Assembly: GCA_905221605.1 (NCBI GenBank)
Contig: CAJNDS010001213.1
Span: 1 to 64,000 of the forward strand
From: Symbiodinium natans
Lineage: Eukaryota > Sar > Dinophyceae > Suessiales > Symbiodiniaceae
DNA length: 64,000 bases
Reading direction: 5' to 3'
Within the stretch, counting starts at the first letter, position 1, and the number at the start of each line of letters is the position of its first letter. Positions 1-11,484 of this stretch are shown here, one piece after another. The notes beneath the pieces were generated by a model. It was given only the letters and a program-made list of their open reading frames with translations, ran no database searches and was not told where the DNA came from. The position numbers and the translations under genes were made by a program.

Positions 1-2285
1 CGCCAGCTCCATAAAGATTCAGGCCATGACGGTTTCCAGGACCACGCTGGCCCGGGGCTGCGTGCCCGTTCCATATTTTTACCCACCTCGGGGTGTTGTG
101 AAAGGGGTGTGCCGTGTTCTTGAAGCGACACAGCCTCACCCGTTGATGTCCCTCATGAGGAATGGCGATGCCGGAATCGAAGCTGAAGATGATGCCCTTC
201 TGGTAGCTGCCATAGCCATCGTGCCGATTATGGAGCACCCTGAGGGAGTTCAAAATCCATCTGCACTTGGGGCATGTGACGCTGGGGTCGGTGAGGAGGA
301 AGTCATCCACAAGGAATTGGTGCTCGGCTGGATCATGCTCCCTGCGTCCGTGCGGCACCTGAGTCCAAACCCGTACATCGACACGGGCATTGTGGAAGGG
401 GCCGTTGATAGGGCCGCCAGTGGTCGGATTGTAGCGGCATTGACGCACCGTGCCTACAATTTCGCTCTCGCCCTTGTAGCCGAAGAGGTCCGCGGGCATG
501 TTGTCGAACCAGAAGTGCATGTCCACATAGCCTGAAACATGCTGGGTGTCCTTGACATGGATGGCATGGGAGAGTTGGCCGCAGGGAAGGTTCCAGGCCC
601 GCACGCCCAAGTTGTCTTTGCAGGCTGGGCACTTCAACGAAGGGTCCATGAGGAGCAAGTCCCCTCTACGGAACTGGCCGTCACCTTCATTCCATTTCTG
701 TTTGCCATGGGCAGTCCACTTATGCGCCACAACATCGTTAGAATCCACTCCATCGATTGTCACCGTGAGCTCGCGGTCATTGAACTCCGTGAAGTCCTCG
801 AACGGGTCCCCGGCCTCGTCGAATTGGCACTGCTGGACACGTGCATCGAACTGCTCCTGACCATTCTCATACTGATCTTCCTGGATCCACAAGTCGTCGG
901 CATTGAAATTGAAGTACCTACCCTTAGCAGACGACTCGTCCTTGTGGTGGATATCGGCGACTCGGATGACGGGCGTCTTCGATGACACGGTCAAGCCCCA
1001 AACGTGGATCTCATTGTACGCTGCATCAATCACGATCTGCCCATCATGACCTGCGGACCGAGACCACCGCCCTCCCTGGAATTTGTCATCTATATAGACC
1101 ATGTGCTTCCTGCCTCGAATGGAGATGTGGTATTTGTGCCACACATCGGCACCAACCACGTTTTGTCTGTTGTCTCCTGCTCCGAAGCTGGCTGTGAAAA
1201 TGTTGAATTTGGGCGGGGAATCGACGTCGTCACAAAGATAATCATAGTCGGCATCGTTGCTTGCAAGACACCAAGCATCGTCCAGCATGAAAAACTCATT
1301 TGCCCAGGAAACTTTGGTTCCTGAGGACGGGAGGTGATTGATGCATTCGTCTTGATACTGTGCTCTGACGTCGCTCGTGGTTTCACAAGCGGGACTCGCG
1401 TCGGAACAATCGCGGGAGCCAAGACAGCGCGCCCGCATGAAGAAGGTGACGTCCACCTTTGTCGCCCCAGAGGGAAACTTCACTTTGAGCGCTTTGTCTT
1501 TGCATTTCAGGTAGCCAGCAGCCTCCGTGGTGCAACTGTGCTCAAGCTGGCTGCTCGACCAGGCAAGGAGAGGCTGGTAAGACGACGTGATCTGCAAATG
1601 GGCCGGAAAGTTCAAGCCTGTCACTCTCAGGGTGTGACTTGAAAGCTTGAAGTCCCACATGAGAGGCACAGGCAGAGTTTGGTCACCATAGACGGTACCA
1701 TACGGGGATGTCAATGGGACACCGTTGATCTGGGGACTTGGCACCGTAGCCCCAGTCGGAAGGAGCACGAACAAGCGGCCATGGCCGGACGAGCGCGACA
1801 GCCGGAAGCCATCACTCGCCAGGTTGGCCAAGTCCTCGCCTTCAAAATACCAGAACTCCTCCTGCGTGAACATTCCAGTGGCTGGCGCAAGAAGCTTCTT
1901 CGCGCTTAAGACCTTCTCATGATTCTCATGACCGGCATGGGCTGATCCCTTCTGAGCATAAATGAAGCTGTGCGAGATGTGGGAAAACAGCTCCTCCGAG
2001 GCAGGGTAGGGGAGTAGAGTGGGGCAAATGCAATCCCTGCAGGATGAGAGCCACAGCATCACTCCCAAACAAGTCCTCGTACTCCCCCATTACCTCCGCA
2101 TACTTCGACAACACGGCGGGAAGTGCAGGGTTCTGCAAGTGCGACTGCTTCTGGCAGGAGCGCTGGCATGGGGCGACGCAGCAAGCCTCCGACAATTGGG
2201 GGAGTCGGTTGCGGATGGGCACTCTTCGGGTTTGCGCGAGATGCTGCTCGGGGACGGACGTCATACGGATACGCTTAAAACTCAC
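1..2285 (-). CDS. Large protein with repeated Cys-Pro-x-Cys modules, 3'-truncated by window edge
   Basis: Translation of the minus strand gives one stop-free frame from about position 2089 to the left edge (about 690 codons). It has no stop in the window, so the gene continues to the left. From the N-terminal side it shows a segment with beta-sandwich-like text (1,400-1,850), then a lectin/laminin-G-like stretch near 1,000-1,330 with WHKYHISIRG and a following YIDDKF. After that come repeated modules, each starting with a Cys-containing strand (Cys codons near 829, 439 and 130) and ending in a DPS-x-x-CPxC motif (620-631 and 263-274). Upstream, a second frame (2285-1926) contains a Cys-rich stretch and reads well to about 2045. 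The two frames must be joined by an intron or an indel near 2000-2080. The start is unresolved; the first codon of that frame is GTG. No membrane segment is seen. It looks like an extracellular or structural protein, but the family is not recognised. That it codes is fairly sure; function is not. Confidence 0.8.
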
Positions 2286-2339
2286 TCCCGGACATTTAAA
2301 ACATAAAACAGATACGGCATACTACCTCCGAGGCAGTTG

Positions 2340-2465
2340 TGGTTGGAAGGGTTGGAGGGGTTGGAGGGTTCGAAGGGTTGGAGGGCCTTAGGGTTGCAAT
2401 TGGGGGCCTTAGGGTGGGTCTTGGGGTTGGAAGGGGTTGGAGGGGGTTGGGGTTAACCTTGGAGC
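2340..2465 (+). repeat. G-rich GGTTGGAGG-type minisatellite
   Basis: Irregular repeats of GGTTGGAGG, GGTTGGAAGG and CCTTAGGG fill this stretch, just upstream of the left-edge minus-strand gene. The G-runs could form quadruplex structures on the plus strand. No coding content is seen. Confidence 0.7.
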
Positions 2466-3077
2466 TTGCCCTCCAACCCGCCTAAGCCTTCGAGCGTTCA
2501 GTCGCCCCAGCCCCCAACCGCATTGAAACGTCCGTAGCCTGAACAACCGGAATAAATCTGCCCCATTCTACCTCCAATTGGATTTGTGGTTGGCAGCCCT
2601 CCACATCACCGTAACATTATGAGTATAATGGATGCCGTGGTTAGCAGATGCTCTGCTGTCGGGGGCGATGTTAGATGATGATCTGGGGGACGGATGTTGC
2701 TTAGGTTGGAGCAGGAGACGCGATAATTTTCACGGTCTCACTAATTGGTGTCATATGGTGTCATTGTGGCTGAGCCATGGATGCACTGCTCAACGAATGT
2801 TTTCATGGATGCTCTCAGGGTGCACAGGGTGATGGTGTGGGCATGGATGCACCGCTGCGCGGATGCTGTTGCGGATTGATGATGTTGCGGTGCTGGGCGC
2901 TGGCACATGCTAACATGACCCCCTAACCTTGGAATTACACCTCCCCACCCACGAAATTGCATTGGGAACATTTAACGTTGGGGGGGGTGGGATGGGGGGT
3001 CCAATATAGGGGGGTTTGCGAAATAGGGGAGCCCCAAAATAGACCCCAGCCACCATAGAGGAAGGGGGTACATGCCA
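2466..3077. other. Non-coding stretch with GGATGC-rich text
   Basis: No supportable gene. Imperfect repeats of ATGGATGC and GGATGCTCTCAG recur between 2,780 and 3,150, with a G-rich patch at 2,980-3,010. Confidence 0.4.
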
Positions 3078-3712
3078 TCAGGATTCGCCGTGGGCATGGA
3101 TGCTCTGAGGGCACGCGGGCGGACGCATGTTGGCATCGATGCTCTCAGACACGGACGGAATTTTTCCATGTTGGGAATTACATCGGTTTGGCGCTTGAAT
3201 CCTGAAAACAGCAACGTCAGTGTAGGTTTCTTTGATGAAGACAGTGTGCCACACCTGGAACGTCTTTAACCAGAACTCTCGAAAGTCCTCAAGGACGGGT
3301 CCTGCACGCATGCAATGCAAAGTGCAGGAGATCATGGCGCTCGAACATGAAGCGCACATCGGGACACTGGCCCACCTCTGTTGTTGGCATAGAAGTCCAG
3401 CTCGTTAAAGTCGCCATCCACGAGCATCGCAGCTATCGCGCCGTTATCCAGAACATTAAAACGTGCCCGGGCTTCGGCTTCGGTGCTGAAGCTTTCGCTC
3501 TGCACGTTGTCGTCACTGATGTGGGTCAGGACGTAGTAAGTCGGAACCTGTGGGTGAGTGTAGCATAGTGTTTGTACGACGTGCGCGACTTGTTCTTCGT
3601 TTCTCGCACTTTTTGAAAGAGCTGCATGTGGCTGCATTTCGCTTGTGACGTTTTCTTGCACACAGAGGGTAAACTCACTGGAAAAAGAGCGTTTTGCTAG
3701 CACGTTCATCAT
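3078..3712 (-). pseudogene. Broken coding sequence, family unknown
   Basis: Three minus-strand frames read in succession like one protein. The first (3712 to about 3355) contains YYVLTHISDDNVQSESF and a stretch ending near YANNRGG. The second (about 3355-3300) reads CPDVRFMFERHDLLHF. The third (about 3305-3180) reads LEDFREFWLKTFQVWHTVF. Each change of frame is a shift of one or two bases with no room for a normal intron. This suggests a decayed gene or a gene with very short introns; in the left-edge gene about 690 codons run without interruption, which argues against general sequence error. The first frame starts in a plausible region but no signal peptide or known motif is visible. The product is not recognised. 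Confidence 0.4.
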
Positions 3713-4099
3713 TGTTGTCGTTATTTCTCTTGTTGTTTTTTGGTCTTTGTTGTTTGCTTCTTTCTTTGGATCTTCTTGTTGTTGGCTCCCTTCTTCGTGA
3801 GTGGAATGTTTGATTCAATTTATGTCGGCCTGTCTGTCTTTATAGTGTCATTCCTGTAGTCATTTTGGTCCTTCTTTCTGCGCAGTGTTTCTGCGTGTCG
3901 TTGTTCATTTGTGTTGGTTCTTTCCTTGTGTTCTTTCAGCTTATGGCATTTGTTTTCCTTTCTGTCTTTCCTTTCTTGTGTCGTGGGGAAGGGGGAAGAA
4001 CCCGCGTTGCTACCGCGACCATGCCCAAAACACGAGCATTTAGCATTTGCCTCGTACAACACACTAAGTGTTTCTTGTTGGGTTCAGGGTTAAGGTCGG

Positions 4100-4310
4100 C
4101 AGGAACATCACTCCCACCCCCCCGCCCACCGCCTGTGTTCCTCACTATCACCTCCCAACCCCGCCCCCGTGTGTGCCTTCTCCCAATTGCTTTCCAGGGA
4201 TCACCAACCAGCTCTCCCCTCCCTCCCCCACCCCTCCCCCCTCCCCGGACCCACCGCCTTTGACACTATCATCCTCCCCTCTCCCCACCCACCGCCTTTC
4301 CACCCCGCCA
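4100..4310 (+). repeat. C-rich low-complexity tract
   Basis: Dense CCCCACC and CCTCCCC text with few other bases. The proline-rich frames that cross it are a by-product of composition. Confidence 0.6.
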
Positions 4311-4311
4311 A

Positions 4312-4500
4312 AGTCACAAGTAAGTCACAAGTAAGTCACTAAAACAAAAACGACGCAGGTGAGTTTTTGTTCACCCTCTAGACCGGGGGCTGCGCTTTTT
4401 GAATTCATAGTTGCAAGTGAGTTTACAGAAAACAAGAACAAAGTCACAGGTGAGAGAAATTTATTGTCACAAGTGAGAAAAAGACAGTCACATGTGAGAA
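4312..4500 (+). repeat. Cluster of CAAGTGAG/CAGGTGAG motifs
   Basis: Seven copies of an eight-base motif (CAAGTAAG twice, CAGGTGAG twice, CAAGTGAG twice, CATGTGAG once) occur in under 200 bases, most preceded by GTCA. Spacing is irregular. The motif matches the consensus of a canonical 5' splice site, but no exon is recognisable next to it. Confidence 0.5.
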
Positions 4501-6897
4501 GATTTCGTAGTCAAAATAGAAGCCCTGGTTTCTGGAAACCGCCACGTGCTGCGAACAAAGTTTCCGGCATGTCTTGCTGAATCTCGACATGGAAAACCAG
4601 GGGCAGTAGCACCCTTATCACTGTACAGTATGTATGGTATTGCAAGCCCAGACCGCCGGAAGGATCTAGAAGGTAGAACCCCTAGTACGTCAAGGGGAAT
4701 CTACTCTCTACATCTTCCGGGAAAGCAAACCATCATACAGTATTCATACAGTACACCGAGAGGTGGCAGGCCCTGCCTCGCAAAACGCGACCATGTCCGT
4801 CATCAATTGGGCCTCTCCGTCAGGGCCCGTTGACGAAGAAAAACGACTGCCCAGATGCGGCCCATCGCACCACGAACCCTGACCCCAAACCGCCACACCG
4901 TACGTTGGGCAGAGACCGTAAGCACTCAGCACCTTACACTACTACTACCGCAAACATCTCTTCAACCTGTGCGCCTGCCTGTGTTGTAGGCTTTGGGGTT
5001 GATCCAAAAAGTAATGGTAGGTTCTGTTTTCGTGTTCCATCAATACTGCGAAAATACATGCCATTAGGTTTCTCTTCGATCCGGACTTCATCCGGTGCTG
5101 TGGTCTTTACTCTGACGGAAGCATGGCCCTACAGAAAGGCTGATACGCAAAGCAAGAAGTACGCCGGACATGCCTGGAGATGAAAGGCATTTGGGGATAC
5201 GCAGAGCATTCAGGATGGTGCTTCGGATTTAGAGCTCAGCCCAGTGCCTTTGTTCATAAGTGTGTGTGTGAGGCAAACCTGTAGGAAGATCACTCATGAC
5301 GTGATGCCTCAGCTCAATCACCACCACGCCAAGACCCGCGCTGGAATATTCCATCTAAACCCTACTTCTCAATCTAAGTAAGAAATCCATAGTGAACCAA
5401 CCCTAAAACATCAACCCGAACCAATCAGGAAGCCTGAGCCCGATGCCCTGGACCAACCCTAGCCGCAAACCACGCAATACCCCGTGCCCCTGGAGTTGCA
5501 AGGCCTCCGAGTTCTTGCTTCTAAAGGTCTGGATGCCTGGTTCGCGCAGCCTGGGCTACAGAGGTCAAATTCTGTTTTTTATTTCCCCTCCCCGTCTTTG
5601 TTTAGGCTCAGGGTCTTTGGAGTTTGGGTTGAAGATCCGGGGTTATCATTTTAGGGTCTAGAGCTCAGGGGCTTAGGGTTTAGTGTCGCTCAACAATCAC
5701 CATGGATACATCTTCCTGGGCTCATCAAGTTAAGGGCCAAGACAAAGCATTGTGCGAAGACTTTCCACAGTTCGCAGACTCCAAGACAGTCCGGTCCTTG
5801 CCAGAAGCGACTCCCACCCACACCCACACAGGAGGTGGTCGAATTCGACCACGCATTTATTATCAAGTGGGGTGGGATCTCTAATTTGAAGAGACAAAGG
5901 TTTCAGGAATTTTTCATCTGCCGGAATACTCTAGTCCGTAGGCTGTACCCTTGCAGAAGGATTCAGGGTTTGGAGTCGAGGGTTTTTTGGAGAGTTTTGG
6001 GGTTTGGTACAGTTGCCATGTTCCCGAGGAGTCCAAGGGGCGGGGCATCACAGCCAATCATGCGGAAGTTGGCGCTCAATGTCCGATCGACCATCCATGC
6101 AGCTGCTGCAGAGTCCTGGCTTTTGAGCAGTCGACATACTGGCATCTACTGTAGTATGTATGTTGCAATATAGACATTAAACAAAAAACAAATAGAATAT
6201 CCTACCAGAGCATACGATGAACGCTAGCGCACTGCTGTGAGTCAGAATAGAACATGCCCTCAAATGTCCACAAGCTCTGGGCTCAAGCGCAACCTTCCTG
6301 ATGGAAGAGGTGGTCCCGGTGATCCTGCAGCTGCCGGCGGTAGGCCTTCGTGGTTTAGTACATGTAGGAGGTGGGATCGGGATCTGGGATTTGGGCGTTT
6401 AGGTTTAGGGTTTTACAGCCTTTCGGAGCCCGTCGAAGATGGTGATGTGCAGGTTCATCATCGATAGGAGTGTCGTCACCTGAAATTCAACATGCTTGTA
6501 GTCTATAGCTCTATCTTACCAGCGGAAAGCCCAGAAAGCATAACATGCTTGATTGGTAAAGGAGGTAATCTTGTACCCTCTTTAGTGTTGGTCCACCCCC
6601 CCCCCCCGCTGGGCAGTCGAGGCTGGATTTGCTCCTGTTTAAACGCTCCCGCGGCTTTATATCAAGGGAGGAGTTTAATAAGGGGTAGCGATGCCCGGCA
6701 ATTGATTTTAAAGGCGCGACGCGTGGAATTTTCTTACGGTGCCCGAACCAGCCAAATTGACTTTATAGGGGGGCCCCTTCCAAACAGGGTGGAACACTAT
6801 ACTGTAGCGCACTGGAAGTGCAACTTTTAATGCTCTTTAACACTACGTGTAGTGCCTAATTAACATGCCGAGAAAAACACAGTGTTGGTCGCAAATG

Positions 6898-7318
6898 TCA
6901 AGTTTTGGCCGCTTTCAACCAGGAGGCAACGTTTGGGCGGTTGATGTACTGCTGGCAGTGGGCACTCCCCCAAAAGCGCCGCTTGCCCGTCTCGCTGCGT
7001 ATGCAAGGGAGGAAGAGCTTCCTCGGGAGATGAGCCATGTCCCTCTCCAAGGAAAGCAAGTAACCTGCCGCAGCATCCGGAGATAGGCTGTTCGCGAGAA
7101 CGCCCACCTTTGATATGTCTGTGGCGATTTTCTTCCACTCGAAAGCAACATCTTCCAAGCGCCCTTCTTCGATTTCCGCACTGGTATCTTCCACGAGGTC
7201 CGCAATCAACTCTTCCACCTCGCCCATAATCCATTCCTCCAACTTGCGCAGCCTTAGAGCATGCCCATGTCTTGTGCAGAATATTTGCCTTCTCTCTGCG
7301 ACTACGTGCCTACACTAA
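6898..7318 (-). CDS. Acidic helical protein fragment, probable exon
   Basis: An open minus-strand frame from an upstream TAG near 7,316-7,318 to a stop at 6,898. The N-terminal two-thirds is strongly protein-like: EEWIMGEVEELIADLVEDTS followed by further acidic helix and an SPDAAAGYLL turn. No membrane segment is seen. There is no ATG at the 5' end; the first ATG is inside the helix (WIMGEV), so an upstream exon is likely. The last 40 residues are basic and less protein-like and could already be intron. Family not recognised. It is on the same strand as its neighbours. Confidence 0.42.
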
Positions 7319-7491
7319 GATGTTCCACGCAGCTCTGCTTGCACGTAGACCTTCATGCCAAGTTCTGTCACCGGTTCCTGCTCCCTCGGCTGCTTCAAGC
7401 TCATGAAGCTACTGCTCGTGAAGCATTCGCAGTTTGGCTGCCACACCCCCATCACGCAGGCCACAGACTGGCCACAGTATAGCAGTGGCAA
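7315..7491 (-). CDS. Short Cys-containing open frame, possible exon
   Basis: A 58-codon minus-strand frame bounded by TAG on both sides. It reads VACVMGVWQPNCECF and continues to a C-terminal LGMKVYVQAELRGTS. It lies between the acidic frame at 6,898-7,318 and the secreted-type gene at 7,621-8,067, and may be an exon of either. Evidence is only the look of the translation. Confidence 0.25.
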   Translation of the reverse strand: MPLLYCGQSVACVMGVWQPNCECFTSSSFMSLKQPREQEPVTELGMKVYVQAELRGTS

Positions 7492-7620
7492 CTAGCAGTA
7501 ACTAGCAATAGGAATAGGAATCGTATGCCGAGCTGCGCGTTGCCCAAGTCGACGCCGAAATGGTCCATAACGGTCTGCGCCACTGTACCTAGAACCCAAA
7601 ACTGAGCTCCAAGGTGGGCG

Positions 7621-8067
7621 TCAGGCGGCGTCAGTCATCAACCCATGGAAGGTGTCGAGGAAGTACAAAGGAGCGGCGAAGATGCCGTCATCGGTTTCCT
7701 CGGGATCACCATAAATGTCCATGCCCATGCTCAGTTTAAGGAGGTCGTTGCCCAAGGTTGCAGCAACGAAGACTGCTGCCCCTGCAGCGGCCGCTTGCGC
7801 CTTCTTCTCATCCACGGCGCCCTTGCCATTGCCCTGCTCTTCATCAACAAAGTTTTGGCTTGATCGCTTCTTGCCCTTCCGATTTGTCCGGGCCAGCCTC
7901 CGGGCTTGCACTCGTCCCTCGACACCAGGAACTGCAGTCGAGGTCACGGCAGTGCTGTTGCCGCGAAGGGCTTTGGTTGCTGTTGTGCTCCCTGTGTCGG
8001 GATTGAACAGCTCGAAAAGCTGAGCCCACACAGACTGGATAAGTAGGAGAACCACCAAAGCGCGCAT
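7621..8067 (-). CDS. Small secreted or membrane protein, family unknown
   Basis: The ATG at 8,065-8,067 was chosen because it begins a clear signal peptide, MRALVVLLLIQSVWAQ, with a likely cleavage after Ala-Gln. The frame upstream of this ATG is open but reads as non-coding. The 148-residue product continues with LFELFNPDTGSTT, a Thr/Ser-rich linker, and a basic stretch (RRLARTNRKGKKRSS) that resembles a proprotein-processing or nuclear-type basic cluster. An Ala-rich hydrophobic helix follows (AAAAGAAVFVAATLG, about residues 90-110), then an acidic C-terminus ending MTDAA. The second hydrophobic helix suggests a single-pass membrane protein or membrane-associated peptide. The family is not recognised. 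An intron before the stop cannot be excluded. Confidence 0.55.
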   Translation of the reverse strand: MRALVVLLLIQSVWAQLFELFNPDTGSTTATKALRGNSTAVTSTAVPGVEGRVQARRLARTNRKGKKRSSQNFVDEEQGNGKGAVDEKKAQAAAAGAAVFVAATLGNDLLKLSMGMDIYGDPEETDDGIFAAPLYFLDTFHGLMTDAA

Positions 8068-8664
8068 GCTGCAACGAGGCTGCAAAGGAACACCCGTCAA
8101 TGCCAACTCGGCCAGTTTGAGCGGAGATGCTGCAGGGGTGGAGATGGGATGACCCAATGGGAGGATACATGAGGATACCATTGGGGGGGAGGGGGAGCAA
8201 CCAGACATAGAGGGCTGTGTAGAGTGGCAGGGCATTGCCCGCACACCATACACGACATGCACTCATTCAACCCGGATTTCGACATTGCGATTGAAACGAC
8301 GCATAGAACACAGCTCTGATACTGCACATCCGCTATTCGCGCTGCATGGAAGCTTCGGCCTTGGGATATCTGGCATGGAGCTCCAACTTTTCCACACATA
8401 AGCTCCAAGGTATCCAAGGAGCCAGGTGCGCGGTCTTCCAGCCCAATGCTGTACAATCGAAGCAGGCAAATTCAGCCTGTGCACAGATTCTATATTTGAC
8501 GGGCCGAAGACGGCTGGAGCTCTCCAGCCCTTAACCGCCAGCCCTTAACTCAAAGGATCCGCATGAGACAAGCATTCGGCTGAGCGATGCGACCCTGACA
8601 TAAGAAGTTGAACTTAACATCCTAAGGCCCCTCAAGTTGATCCCTGGCACTGCCGCTGCGCACT

Positions 8665-9030
8665 TCAACGCCACACAGGAGGCCCTGACACCATCATTCC
8701 ATGATGCGCACGTTGCAGACTGTGCTTCCCACGATGAGCTTGCAGGACCTTCTTGACAACGACGTGTTTCCTCCGGTGCTTGGATCCAGGGCTCGTGGAT
8801 CGCGGCAAACGAGCCATGGGCGGGCCGCCTATAGATTGAAAAAGGGCGGCGTCATCGGCATCATCGTGCTCCGAACACACCTCAACAGGATCCTTCGGAA
8901 CCTCGGAGACATCGCTGCCTTCATGCCCAAGCGCTATAGCCAGACAGCCACCTGGGAGCTCTTGCACGGAGCTGCGAACGTAGAAAGATGTGCAAAGCCT
9001 AAGCAAAACCCACCTGAAAATTCCAAGCAT
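8665..9030 (-). CDS. Possible small secreted basic protein
   Basis: A 121-codon minus-strand frame with an ATG at 9,028-9,030. The N-terminus, MLGIFRWVLLRLCTSFYV, looks like a signal peptide or membrane anchor. The middle is acidic (EVCSEHDDADDAALF) and the C-terminal third is very basic (KHRRKHVVVKKVLQAHRGKH). No known motif is seen. The opposite strand is also open here, so the strand call leans on the signal-like start and on the minus-strand bias of the window. Confidence 0.35.
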   Translation of the reverse strand: MLGIFRWVLLRLCTSFYVRSSVQELPGGCLAIALGHEGSDVSEVPKDPVEVCSEHDDADDAALFQSIGGPPMARLPRSTSPGSKHRRKHVVVKKVLQAHRGKHSLQRAHHGMMVSGPPVWR

Positions 9031-10174
9031 CCCGAAGCAAATGCTTCACGTCACAATTGGCAATACCTGAACTTCATATCGCAAAAAAAGTCGGCCCATT
9101 GACTGTGCAAGGCGCATAGCAGAATGGCGAGGCGCATGGCAGGAGCAGCGGAATGCGCCAACAAGAAGGTACAGTATCCCAGGGCTGAGCTTACTCCTTG
9201 ATTCAGCAAGCACCAACCACGGGAGAATCGGAGAATCTGCAAAGTATACCACACAAATGGACGGGAGATGGGCAGAAGAGATGGCAGAGTCCTTTTGCCT
9301 TCTTCATTATCACTTGCACCCTCAGGCTTTAAGCTGCGAAGATGTCTGGATACATCTTCGTAAACTCAATACTTGTTGATGCGCACATCACATTGACAGC
9401 TTAGGCAGGGTAGTATCTCCTTCAAGTTTGTTGCAGGTCTTGCTCCGATGGGTCCAGTCCTTGACTTGATGCTATTAATGGGTCATTTCTCCGGCAGAAT
9501 GTCCTCTTGAAGTACTGTATGGATTAAAACTCGTCGCGAACTGCTCAGGATACCCTAGTTTTGAAAGAGTGGTGTTTGCGGATCCCGCTTTGCGGAATGT
9601 GAGCCGTGAAACACCCGAGCTGCTGTGCATCCCGTTCAGAGTAAGAATAACCAAGTATCCATGGACTGGTACAGGTAACACGACGCACAGCCTCATGTAC
9701 CCCTTTAGGGTTCAGGGTCCCGCTTCCCAGAGCCGAGATGCCTCCCGGTCACTTGTGGCACTGGTGGGCGGCATCAGCCGCCAAACACGGCTGCATGTCC
9801 TTACTTGTGCCGTGGTCAATAATGAATCACTCTGCATCTCCAGCTTATAGTCAGCCACCCGAGCATGATCAGAAAAAGCACAAAAGTCACACCGATCATT
9901 CTTGACGTCATTCGCACACATGCATTGGTAAACGTGAAATACTGCCAACATGCACCCAGCCCGTCTGGTTAACTTGCGCACGCATCAACACTTCTCGGGT
10001 GCCAGCAGTGGCCCGGTTGACGCCTGACTTCCGACCCTGCACTCTACGACTATGCAAACAACGGGAGGCTCCGCCAACGAAGCCAAGCCATGATCGATCT
10101 CGTACCATATCGAGCAATCTGCATTCTGATTGGACAAGCTCCGCTGCAGTTTTGTGACTGCTTCCCTTGCCAGC
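9031..10174. other. Gene-poor stretch
   Basis: Short open frames on both strands, none convincing. Nothing else is recognised. Confidence 0.35.
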
Positions 10175-10936
10175 TCATGTCAGAAAGGCTGCTGACACAA
10201 CCATCACGCAAGCAAGCTTTGCTGAGTTCGTTGCCGGATGCCATATCCCTTCAGGATGTCCTTCACTCTTGACAACCACACAGCACTGCAAGCATATAAA
10301 CACGGTGTCCCTGTCAGCGTTGGCGGATGCTAGCGTCAGACACATACAAACGCATATGACCGTGTGCCCAAGAGATGCTGCAAAAGGTGAAGCGCCACAA
10401 CCGCAACCAGTTTGGTTCAAGCTGTTACACTTGGTGTCGTCCTCTGGCGTCCATGCAGGTGCATCCTGCACGGCAAGTAAGGAACGGCAAGCAAAGCACA
10501 GTCCAACTGCAAGATGGTACGACATGGGCAGTGGGCAGTGTGGCAAACCATAACCACGCCTGCTGCCAAGGGCATGCAGCTGCGGCTCAAACATGAATGC
10601 TTTGTTGTCACATGCCCTCCCGGTTCCAGATTCAAAAACATGGCCAACTGGAACTATCCCAAGGATCATTCGCGGATCCAGGAAACGCCCCAACCCGCAA
10701 CCTCGAACGAGAATTGCGGATGATACTTCACATAGTGCTGCTTCCCGGGCCACCACAAAGCCTTGACCTGGCAAAAGGACGCTTTTGCACGGGATCCATA
10801 CCCAAAAGACAGAGGTCTTCGAGTACCGGGAACCTGTTCTCAAGTCGCAACACGAGACCATGCCATGAGAACCTTCTCCGGCTTGAAGGAGATCTTCGGC
10901 ACCTGACATGTGGTTGCAAATGGGTGGAGAAGCCAA
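10175..10936 (-). CDS. Long Cys-rich open frame of doubtful coding status
   Basis: A 253-codon open minus-strand frame, long for chance, with many scattered cysteines. It has no domain-like order, no recognisable motif and no plausible signal peptide. Frames on the other strand are also open through 10,600-11,019. It could be a composition effect or a mix of exon and intron. Confidence 0.2.
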   Translation of the reverse strand: MASPPICNHMSGAEDLLQAGEGSHGMVSCCDLRTGSRYSKTSVFWVWIPCKSVLLPGQGFVVAREAALCEVSSAILVRGCGLGRFLDPRMILGIVPVGHVFESGTGRACDNKAFMFEPQLHALGSRRGYGLPHCPLPMSYHLAVGLCFACRSLLAVQDAPAWTPEDDTKCNSLNQTGCGCGASPFAASLGHTVICVCMCLTLASANADRDTVFICLQCCVVVKSEGHPEGIWHPATNSAKLACVMVVSAAFLT

Positions 10937-11484
10937 AGGTACAAAGCCTCACAGAGCTTCTCAGGACAGATGCTTCACAGGATGTAAGAGTCAAGAGGGG
11001 GAATTCAGGGAATTCCTGAACGATAGGTTTCTACAGTCTCTACGACGATCTATAGAAGCCACACTCATTGTCACGCAGTTATCACGCTGTGACTTGTCCG
11101 AGGCAGCTACGGTCCCGTCCGTCGTCGGCTTCACTCGTGCGGTGACGAGGTCTTTGTCGACCAACTGAAGTGAAGATGCTGAACGTAAAAAACCGGGACT
11201 CCCTCACGCAGCAGGGCTGCAAATTAGAACAAATCCGCCGAGGCCTCGGGCCGGAGGTGTACAGGTTGTCAGAACAGGCACCCCCCTCCAAATCTTCCCC
11301 CCACACCCAAAACCACTTTCGGACCCCTTTTTTTGCCTCAAATGGGTACCCCCCCTAGGAAACCGGGGTCCGCAAGCGGACGGTTCGCCAGGACCAGAGG
11401 CAGTTGAAGCCCCTCCCAGCAGCCCGCCCCCCCCCTTCTGAGGGGCCTGAACCATACGATCAATCCAAGCCGAACCGTCTGTTG

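Larger units (their letters stand above)
3713..6897. other. Gene-poor stretch
   Basis: No gene can be supported. It holds a T-rich tract (3,715-3,980), a C-rich tract (4,100-4,310), the AGTCACAAGTGAG-like motif cluster (4,312-4,500), scattered single TTTAGGG-like units near 5,650-5,690 and 6,400-6,415, and a poly-C run near 6,596-6,607. A minus-strand frame at 4,744-4,932 is open but too short to judge. Confidence 0.4.

Noticed and set aside
26-1909. Run of plus-strand open frames opposite the left-edge gene
   Set aside because: They are shadows of the long minus-strand frame, which reads far better and shows repeated motifs.
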